Below, one piece after another: positions 56,270-64,000 of a DNA stretch of 64,000 nucleotides (its first letter is position 1; each line of letters starts with the position of its first letter). The stretch covers positions 67,891,023 to 67,955,022 of the forward strand of contig OY726560.1 in assembly GCA_963383645.1 (NCBI GenBank), written 5' to 3'. This stretch comes from Muscardinus avellanarius. Its lineage: Eukaryota; Chordata; Mammalia; Rodentia; Gliridae. Made by a program: the position numbers and the translations under genes. A model generated the notes under the pieces. The model was not told the origin of the DNA and searched no databases. It saw only the letters and a program-made list of their open reading frames with translations.

Positions 56270-56480
56270 TTATGTATGTGCATAGTATTAGGCACATTGA
56301 GTATATATGGTAGTGAATAAGGCTCAGGATTCCTCAGGCTTTGAAGAGTTTTCAGTGGACTAGAGTGCTAAAAATGCTTCTCAAGTGCTAACTACAAGGT
56401 ACTATAGAAGATGGTAGTGAAAATATTAAGCTAAAAGTCGTGGTGGGGATCATTTAGACAATGTGGTAAGCAGAGGCTTC
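56270..56480 (-). mobile_element. Possible L2/MIR-age relic
   Basis: 'gtgcatagtattaggcacattgag', 'gtagtgaataaggctcagg', 'actacaaggtactatagaag' recall the old mammalian repeat also seen at 25966-26120. Orientation and class are uncertain. Confidence 0.3.
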
Positions 56481-56874
56481 CTGATAGAAGTCACCTTACT
56501 TTAAGAGGCAGGTTTTCTCCTTTCTGTCTGTTTTAAATTAACTCAATTTTTACATAAAACATATGGGGTTAGAAAATCCTCACTCAGTAACCCCTAAATG
56601 TTCACAAATGATAAAGTGAGTAGAGTTTATTTACCTCTGACAAGTCTTTCGGTCAGAAGCACGGCAGATTGTTTCAGGAGAATGAAAGCAGCTGGATAAA
56701 TACTCCCTCTGAAATTCTTAATTTTTCTGGTTCAATTAATAAGTAAAACACTACTGAATATAGAAATTATATGGCAGTTCGTCTTGACAGGCTGGCTGAG
56801 AATGGCCCATTAATCACTGACTCTTAGTGACAGGGTGCTGTGCTGGAAGGAGTGTGGGCTTTCACATCAAATAC

Positions 56875-57058
56875 ACAGGATATGAGTTTTCTGGGACTTT
56901 GGGAGAGTTGGTGAATTCTGAGTCTTAGTTTCCTCATTTGTAAAATTAGGACAATATAGTATCCAAACCAATTTCTAAAGCTAGAATGATATATGTAGAA
57001 CGCTTTGCACAGCATTTCTATGTCTTAAGTGGCAAGTAAATTATTAACTTAATTATCA
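56875..57058 (-). mobile_element. MIR relic (minus)
   Basis: 'ctttgggagagttggtgaattctgagtcttagtttcctcatttgtaaaattaggacaatatagtatcc' and 'gcacagcatttctatgtcttaagtggcaagtaaattattaac' follow the antisense MIR order. Confidence 0.7.
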
Positions 57059-57105
57059 CTTGGAAAAACAACTACTTGAAAGAAAATGTTAAGTGTATGA
57101 AGTAA

Positions 57106-57195
57106 GAATTCAGGAGTTAGAATATGCAAGTATAACTTTGGTCATAAAAAGAATTCAGTAGATAGAATATACAAGTATAGCTTTGATCATAAAAG
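57106..57195. repeat. 45-bp tandem duplication
   Basis: Unit gaattcaggagttagaatatg… (57106-57150) is repeated as gaattcagtagatagaatata… (57151-57195) with about six substitutions. Confidence 0.95.
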
Positions 57196-57573
57196 AGAGT
57201 AAAAATTAAAAAGAAGGTATAGATCATTCATTTGATGAGACTCTAGAAGTAAACCAAAAGAGATGCTTACTTTGATTAGATATTACTAAGAGTAGTATTT
57301 TTAAAATTATTTTCTCCTTTTTGTACTTTGAAGTTTTAGTATCATTTCTGTCATCTGAGCCTAAAGTTTTCTTTGTAGAAAATTTTATGTAATGAGTTAC
57401 ATTTTTAAGTAGATATAGAACTAGTCAGATTTCTATTTCTTATAATGTCAGTTTTAAAAAGTTTTTGTTTATAAGAAATTAATTTTTATATTTTAGTTGT
57501 CAAAAGTGTTGGTAAAGTTATTAAAATATTATTTATTTTCATTTACAATGTCTGTATTATCTTAATAATGTTC

Positions 57574-57820
57574 CACTTTTGGTTCCTATTTATTTCTTTT
57601 TTTAAAATTTTTGGTGGTACTGGGGGTAGAACCCAGAGGCTTCCTATCTCCAGGCTATCCTCCCAGACCTATGTTATACTTTATTTGGAAACAGGGTCTC
57701 ACTAAGTTGCTGAGAGCCTTACTAGGTAGCTGAGGCTGGCTTCGAACCTGTGCGATCCTCCTGTCTCAGCCTCCCAAGCACAAAAGTGTGCGCTACCACC
57801 CCTGGCACTTTTGATTCCTA
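57574..57820 (-). mobile_element. B1-dID SINE (minus)
   Basis: ggtggtactgggggtagaaccc (ID half), 'tcactaagttgctgagagcc' and 'actaggtagctgaggctgg' (B1 half), head ends gctaccacccctggc. TSD cacttttggttccta / cacttttgattccta at 57574-57588 and 57806-57820. Confidence 0.94.
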
Positions 57821-58243
57821 ATATTGGTGGTGTTCTCTTGCTCTCCCCTGCCTCTCTTTGGACTAATATATTGTATCTTTATTTATAAATATCCATATTT
57901 TGGATTTGTTAGCATTTCCTTATTGTTCAAATTTTCTATACCATTGTTTTCTACTCTTTTTGAATTATTTCCTTACTTATTTCTTGTATTTAATTTGCTC
58001 TTATTTTTATAGCTTCCTAAGTAGGATGCTTTAATTATTGATTTTAAACCTTTCTCATTATCAAGTATGTGACTTTATATATTTCTCCCTAAATTGATGT
58101 TTGAAAATATGACATATCTTAATATACTGTGTTTACATTATAATTTAGTTGGAATCGTTCTCTATTTTGCATTGTTATTTACTGATTAGCACATGCATCA
58201 CTTAGAAAATGTTACTTTAGTTTCGATACTGAAAAATTTCACC

Positions 58244-58513
58244 CTTGTTATTAATTCTTGGCTTGATTGCATTGTAATCATAACTGTTGTCTATAATTTT
58301 AGTATTTTGAAATTTATGGAGACTAGCTTAGATACTTTTAGATGGCATATTATAGTGAGTATTCCATGTCCTTTATTAAAACAAGAGTTTCTTATTTTTG
58401 TTTATTGGTTAAAGTCTAAACTAAGTGTTGATTAATCTAGGTAATAGTTATAAATATTCTGTTTATACTAAAAACTTTTTTCCTATCTGTCCCTGAGAGA
58501 GGTATATTAAAAT
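58244..58513. repeat. Local duplication, long copy, block 1
   Basis: Partner of 55676-55935. Relative to it, this copy has 7 extra bases (aattctt) near its start and a few substitutions. Confidence 0.93.
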
Positions 58514-59004
58514 ATTTACAATCATAGATTTTCTACTCATTTATCTTATTATTACTTTATATATTTTGAAGTTATTTTGTGGGTATGCTCATATTAATTA
58601 TTTATTTAGCTTTCTGATGGATAACTTTTCCTTTTTTGTTACTATGAAATATCTTACTTTCTTGCTATAATTCCATTTTCTTAAATTGTCTTCATCTCAA
58701 TATTAACTACACTAGATTTCTCATTAGTTTTTCAGATTGTAATTTTCTCTAGTCTTTTAAAAAGTTTAATCTTTATAAGTATTCATACTTAAAATATGTT
58801 TCTAAGCATATTTACAGTTGTGTCTTATTTTTAAACCCAATGTTTAAAAAAATGGACTCATTTTCACTCAATGCAATAAAGCCATTGTCTACCATCTTCC
58901 TATTTATTTCACTATCTGTTTTCTAATTTTCTCTTCTGCTCTTTGGGTCTGTTGGTGACAAATTCTCCCAGCTTTCACTTATATTATTTATTTTTTCTGA
59001 AAGC

Positions 59005-59198
59005 TACCTTTTTATTTTTGTACTGGAGGTTGAACTCAGATGCTTTCTACTTCTAAGTTACACCCTCTTTAATTTTATATTTTTATTCAAAAACAGGGTC
59101 TCTTAATCCAGCGTGGCTGGCTTTGAACCTGCGCCAGCCTCCTGTCTCCGCCTCCCAAACGCGGGGATTACAAGCATGGGCCACCATGCCTGGCTCAT
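59005..59198 (-). mobile_element. B1-dID SINE (minus)
   Basis: gtactggaggttgaactcag, ggtctcttaatccagcgtgg, head ends gccaccatgcctggc. It lies between the two blocks of the long duplication copy. Confidence 0.9.
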
Positions 59199-59862
59199 TG
59201 ATTCTGTTTAAGAAAAAAAATAAAATGATTAAGGAAGCCAAATGTTAGGGTCAACAATGTTGAAAGGAATTAAGTAGTAGAGATAGCATTGTTTATATAT
59301 ATAAAAAAGGTGGAAAACGGAAAAAAATAATCAGGAGCCTCTTCACGACGGCTCTTGGTCCTTGGTCAGATGCCTCTGAGATCATCTGAGTCTGTGTTGT
59401 TGGGGCGGTAACTGTCAGGTTACTAAAGTACTCCTGGCTTCTTGAGGCTTTTAGACTTGTTTATGTTAAGAAGCATCTTCTCAGGATAAAGAAAAATGTT
59501 TTCTTAGGGAATAAATAGGGACTAGATTGAATTGTAACTCTTGCTTAACTCCACCAATTAGTTAGTTGGTTGTTAAATAACATATTACAATTAATTTAAC
59601 TCTATATGATCAAGATGTTGTACAATGCAAAGCTTTCTGTTAGCCATCTGCAGTGGTAACAGCTTTTTCCTCTTCTGTCCCTATACTTAAGTTCAGTTTT
59701 AAGTCTATGGGTACATGATTGGATGCTGTGGTATTTCTGTATATCTTAAATTCATGAGGCAAACTGGCAGTTTCTGACCTTGCCTGATTCTGGGAAATTT
59801 TTCTATCACATATATGTGATTCAACTGGGGAAATTTTATTCCCTACTATATATAATACTATT

Positions 59863-59987
59863 TACATAATATATAACACTTATATAAACATATATATAAT
59901 TCAAATATAAAATAATTGCATAATTTATTGCTTTTTAAATAAATAACAACATAAAATATACCCTGAGTTTCATTTAAAAATTCATTC
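59863..59987. repeat. Local duplication, long copy, block 2
   Basis: Partner of about 55978-56128: 'cataatatataa', 'cttatataaacatatatataattcaa', 'ttgcataatttattgctttttaaataaataacaacataaa', 'taccctgagtttcatttaaaaa'. Confidence 0.9.
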
Positions 59988-60490
59988 ACTTATTAAAAGA
60001 AAAAAATATTGCTTGAAAGACTATTGGGTTCCAGTTTAGAAGCAGAGGATTTAGCCCAGATGAGGTGAATCCCCCAACTTCATGGAGCATGCATTCTAGA
60101 CAGTTGTCAAAAAATAAGCAAAACAATAAATTAAAAAAATATTATTATAGACTATGGTGAGATATCCATGGATGAAGTAAGGGTCGAGAGTGGAGACATG
60201 AGTTGGCAAGTAGAGAATATCCTTGCCTGAATGACCAGAGAAGACTTCTCCAGTGGCATTTGCACAGCATCCCACAAGTGCGATAATTCAATCTCTGTGA
60301 AGCTAGCTCCATTCCCTGAAAACCTATTACAAAGCAATCCTTTCTGTTTTTAATTAGCTCTGCCATTATTATATGGCCTTTAATTCAGTGTGGAAGTATT
60401 GGACATTATCTTTTAAATTCAAATAGCCAGATATTTTTCTGTGTCATTTAAGAGTAATAGATAACTTCCTTATTATTAGTTGGTGATGTG
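59988..60490. other. No confident gene; possible old repeat
   Basis: 'ccccaacttcatggagcatgcattctagacagttg' (60070-60105) resembles the old mammalian repeat seen at 25966-26120. The rest is unassigned. Confidence 0.35.
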
Positions 60491-60494
60491 TGGC

Positions 60495-60575
60495 AATGCC
60501 ACCACGTCCGGCCACCCTCTTTTATTTTGGAACAGGGTGTTGTGTGTGCCACTGCATCCAACCTGAAAGATAATT
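60495..60575 (-). mobile_element. Rearranged B1-like SINE fragments (minus)
   Basis: 'gccaccacgtccggccacc' is a SINE head end. It is followed directly by 'tttattttggaacagggt' (mid-SINE) and 'gtgtgtgccactgcatcc' (head end again). The middle of the SINE is deleted. Confidence 0.6.
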
Positions 60576-62665
60576 TTATTGGATATAGAATTCCAGGTTG
60601 ACTGATTTTTTTTAGCATGTTAAAGGTACTTTTTTTCTTTTGTTTTCGTTATTTTTGTAATAATCCACCCATCATTATTAGTGTTGCTACCCTAAGGGCA
60701 CTGTGTGATTTCCTCTGCATGTTTAGCCTCCCTTCATCTTTGATTCTTAGCAGTCTGAATATGAGATGACTACATGTGTTTTTCTTTGTATTCAACCTTT
60801 ATCGAGTTCATGGTATTCCTGGATGTGTGGATTGATATACTTTCCTAGTTTTGCAAAATATTGGCTTTTAAATCATCAAATATTGCCAAATTTATTCTCA
60901 GTTTTCTTTCTGATATCCTACTTATAAGCTATTAATATGATATTAAGGTAAGACTGAAGTCACCTATTGTTATTTGAAACATACTTTTTAATCCTGAATT
61001 TCTTTTTAGAGTTTCTTTTTTCTATTCAAATTCTCCACTTAAAAAATAAATTCTCCTGGACAATTTTCATATTTATAATAATTATTTTAAAATCCTTGTC
61101 TGCTAATTTGAACATTTGGGTTATTAGTAAGTCTTCTTTTATTGGCTACTTTTAATTGGTTATGGGTCATATTTTCTTCTTCACATTTTTTATTATGTAC
61201 TGCACATCATACAAAATACATAGTGGAAATGGAAATAGAAACTAATTTTATCTAAGAAAAAGATTGTTTTCTTTTGTTAGGAAGCTGGGGTAGGGAAAAT
61301 TTCCTTCACTCTAATGTGGAATTGAGCTGTCAGAGCTGAGCTACTACTATTGATTGAGTTCCTCTCTAACTTGAAATATTTGGAGGGTAGAATTACTCTC
61401 TCCAGAAAGGTTTTTGGTCCAAGTACTGAAAGACTTTGTCTTCTTTCTCTGCTTTTTATCTTCCTTCTCTTTCCATGATGCTACTTAGTCAGAAAAAGTC
61501 CCCTGGGAAGAATTCATAGGTGGGAGAGTCTTATGTGCTCTTAGATTTTAACCTAAATTGCCAGCACATGGGGATTTAAGGGCTTTAGCAGGTTCTCCTC
61601 TTCAGAGCAAAATTTCAGTTTTTACTAGGCTCATTTAACTAACCTAGGTAGACTATGCTAAGCCTTTAGGATAAAAGTGAGTGGTGGGTTATGTATGTCT
61701 AGGAAGGACTCATTACTTTATGCAACATAAATCATTTTAATTTACTTCCATCTCAGAATTTTAATAACTTTAAAAGTATTTTTATTCATTCAATTATTTA
61801 TCATTTTAATTTAGTAGCAATGGATTTTTGCAAACTTTTACATCCCAACCAAACTAAGGATGAGAAAAATATTTAATTTTTCTGAAGGAGTGATCAGGGT
61901 TTTGGTATTCAAATATCTTAAAACTCTTTACCATGACAACCATATGCAGAATTAATTAAAGATATGCCATTTAACTTTGGAAATAAAAAAGATTACTATA
62001 TGTGTAAGTATAATATTATTCTTATTTTATAAAATGTATTCAAATTAGATTTGATAGGCTGAAATGTTATTTACCTCTTCCAGAAATAATCTTTTACTTT
62101 ATTTTTTTTTACAAACCCGAAGATACTCTATATAGTCAACAGATTGAACACTAGATGGTTTTATGAATATACACACATAGTCTAAGATGTGAATGGCAGG
62201 CGTAGAGTTGTGGAATGTATTGATTCTATAGAGCTCATACGACAGCTATGAAAAGGCAAAAACATATCACATGTGAAGTGCCTATGTTAAGAAGGGATTA
62301 AATAAATGCTCTTTTGTTTTCTTTTTGATTAATACAATACTTTTGGTGATAATCATCTTTCAATTTCAATACAATTTTATTTTAAGGTTTATTTGAAACC
62401 ACTGGATTATTTTTTATATTTACAATTTCTTTTGTATTTTTAGTTTTGATTTGGCCAATTCAGTATTTTATTTTATAAAGTAGCTGAGATCACTGTGTTT
62501 GGGGGACAGACTATGAAGAAAGACTGTTAGATGTGTAACCTGTAACGAATGTCAACAACAGATAAAAGTTTGTCACATAAGTGCTTCCTGGATATTGCTA
62601 TGTACCTTATTTGAAAATGCTTCCAGCACACAAAAGATTTTGGAATTTTAGGTCCTATTAAACTA
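60576..62665. other. No confident feature
   Basis: About 2.1 kb of AT-rich sequence without recognised repeat, gene or RNA. Confidence 0.35.
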
Positions 62666-62672
62666 GTACTAA

Positions 62673-62905
62673 AGATACTTTTATTTTTTGGTACCAGAGA
62701 TGGATCCCAGGTGCATTCTTCCTACAAGCTACATATCCAGCCCTTCCTCTCCCCATCCTCATTTTTTTTTTTAAACAGGGCATTACCAAGATAAGAGCCG
62801 TGCCAAGTTTCTGAGGCTGGTATCAAACCTGTGATCCTCCTGTCTCAGCTTCCCAAGTAGTGGGACTATAGGCATGCACCACTGTGCCAATCTTAGAGAT
62901 ACTTT
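62673..62905 (-). mobile_element. Diverged B1-dID SINE (minus)
   Basis: ggtaccagagatggatccc (ID half), 'acagggcattaccaagat', B1 head ends caccactgtgccaatc. TSD agatacttt at 62673-62681 and 62897-62905. Confidence 0.9.
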
Positions 62906-63490
62906 AAAAAATAAAATTTGAGATTTTTGATCCTGTTCCAAGTTTTTCTATTCACCAAGGAAAACAATACTGTAAAAATAGACAAGGAACTAACATGGCT
63001 GAGTATCTCAGCCATCCAGCCACAGGGCGTCTTGAAATTGACTTGAATCCCAATTATCCTGGAGAAAGTGAGCCTCAGCCATGTTTTCTACATGTTTTAT
63101 ATTAGGGAAAAAAGCAATGATAGTTACCTTTTCCTGAGAAACACAAGTTACCAGCAGAAATAGAATTTGAAACCTAATTCTAGTGCCTGAATCTTAGTTC
63201 ATATAATTGAAATATCCAGAATATTGGCTTTGAAGTATAATAATTATTTTATAAATTTTAGCATTCAATAGCTTCACATGGACAAGTGATAATAATATTT
63301 TCTGTGAATTAATTTTTCATCAAATGAGAAAACTATTGTGTGCTTTGTATTATGTAGCCACCTAATAGAGTCTACTTTGAGTGAGTGAAGAGACTTTATT
63401 GTTTCTACTTTTAGGCAATTATAAATGGAATGATTTTAATCTTTTTAGTTGTCAAAAAGTTGCATCTTTTTAGTTATTAAGATTTTTTTT
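62906..63490. other. No confident feature
   Basis: AT-rich unique sequence. Confidence 0.35.
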
Positions 63491-63712
63491 TAGCTGGGCA
63501 TGGTGGCACATGCTTGTAATCCCAGTATATGGGAGGCTGAGACAAGAGGATCATGATTCCAAATCGTGGACAGCCTCAGCTATTTATTGACACCCTTTGC
63601 AACCCAGTGAGACCCTGTTTTAAAATAAAGAATAAAGAATAGGGAGGGGGTATATCTCAGAAATAGAATGGCCATGGGTTCCATTTTCAGTACTGGGGAA
63701 AAAAAAAGAATT
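63491..63712 (+). mobile_element. B1-dID SINE (plus), long subfamily
   Basis: Head gctgggcatggtggcacatg at 63493, 'cagcctcagctatttattgac', 'gcaacccagtgagaccctg', ID half ggagggggtatatctcag, then A-rich tail. Moderately diverged. Confidence 0.92.
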
Positions 63713-63917
63713 TTCAAAGCCTAGTTCAGAATTGGAGCGCTGTTTTCAAAGAATTTCTTGCTTCAAGGGAAGGAATTTATAAATTTAACACTGGAAAGGG
63801 CACTGTATACTGCAGAAACTTAGTAACTTATAACTTAGTAACTTAGTAACTTTTTTGTGGTACATAGATTTTTTATTGAGTGATACAATATGACCAATAT
63901 TCATCCTCTTCAAAAAG

Positions 63918-64000
63918 TGCTATGGTTTAGATAGATAGCTGCCTAAGTCCCATGTGTTAAAGCCTGTGATGCTAATGGGAGGTGGTTGTACCTTTAAAAA
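63918..64000 (+). mobile_element. MaLR-like LTR, 5' end, cut by the window edge
   Basis: tgctatggtttagatagatag, 'cccatgtgttaaagcctgtgatgctaatgggaggtgg' is the start of a rodent MaLR LTR (compare 45557 onward). The rest lies beyond the window. Confidence 0.6.

Noticed and set aside
57106..57195. CRISPR-like or satellite array
   Set aside because: Only two units with no spacers, and the context is mammalian.
57824..58435. Hydrophobic open frames of 62-80 codons
   Set aside because: AT-rich chance frames. The second recurs at 55589-55834 only because the DNA is duplicated, and its start differs there.
55676..59987. Spliced retrocopy explaining the missing 1.35 kb between duplicated blocks
   Set aside because: The edges do not fit clean GT-AG ends, there is no poly(A) or TSD, and neither block looks like an exon.

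Overview
The window is eukaryotic, AT-rich, repeat-dense nuclear DNA from a mammal, most likely a squirrel-family (sciurid) rodent. The main clue is the commonest repeat: a dimeric SINE of about 200-230 bp. Its left half is 7SL/B1-like (head gccgggcgtggtggcgca) and its right half is ID/tRNA-like, followed by an A-rich tail. This is the B1-dID (MEN-type) architecture described from Sciuridae and a few other non-murid rodents. Several copies keep long A tails and perfect 13-16 bp target-site duplications (TSDs), so the family was active recently in this lineage. MIR, MLT1/MaLR and older L1 relics are also present. No complete cellular protein-coding gene, rRNA or tRNA gene is recognisable. The window looks intergenic or deeply intronic. 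Two short open stretches (near 17.5 kb and 19.0 kb) are only candidate exons.

Layout. 0-20 kb: isolated SINEs, an ID monomer, MaLR-type LTRs, microsatellites and MIR relics in otherwise featureless DNA. 20.4-24.9 kb: a 5'-truncated L1 (minus strand) sits inside a MIR and has a nearly open 526-codon ORF2 3' part; it is followed by an antisense MLT1 and an old L1. 26.4-32.6 kb: a near full-length minus-strand L1 with a GC-rich 5' UTR, ORF1 and ORF2, bounded by a perfect 16-bp TSD that also encloses a SINE at its 3' tail. Its ORF2 has lost most of the reverse transcriptase domain. 33.7-36.9 kb: a SINE cluster. 37.1-40.5 kb: an L1-derived element in which ORF1 runs directly into the 3' end of ORF2 (HAL1-like). 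40.6-47.3 kb: SINE-dense, with a nested SINE, an inverted head-to-head pair, a tail-to-tail pair and a SINE carrying an internal antisense U6 snRNA 5' fragment. 50.7-55.3 kb: two further truncated L1s. 55.6-60 kb: a composite local duplication whose edge is a 42-bp fold-back palindrome. 60-64 kb: mostly unannotatable AT-rich sequence, two SINEs and the start of an LTR running off the end.

The genes that can be described belong to retrotransposons. L1 ORF1 (RNA-binding) and ORF2 (endonuclease/reverse transcriptase) would have supplied the machinery; the SINEs, the U6 fragment and the HAL1-like element are plausible passengers of it. Every L1 copy here is broken, by truncation, stops, frameshift or deletion. 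I found no clearly new biological system. The most unusual observations are the SINE-U6-SINE chimera, the two L1s that both end in SINE sequence, the HAL1-like element and the fold-back-bordered composite duplication.
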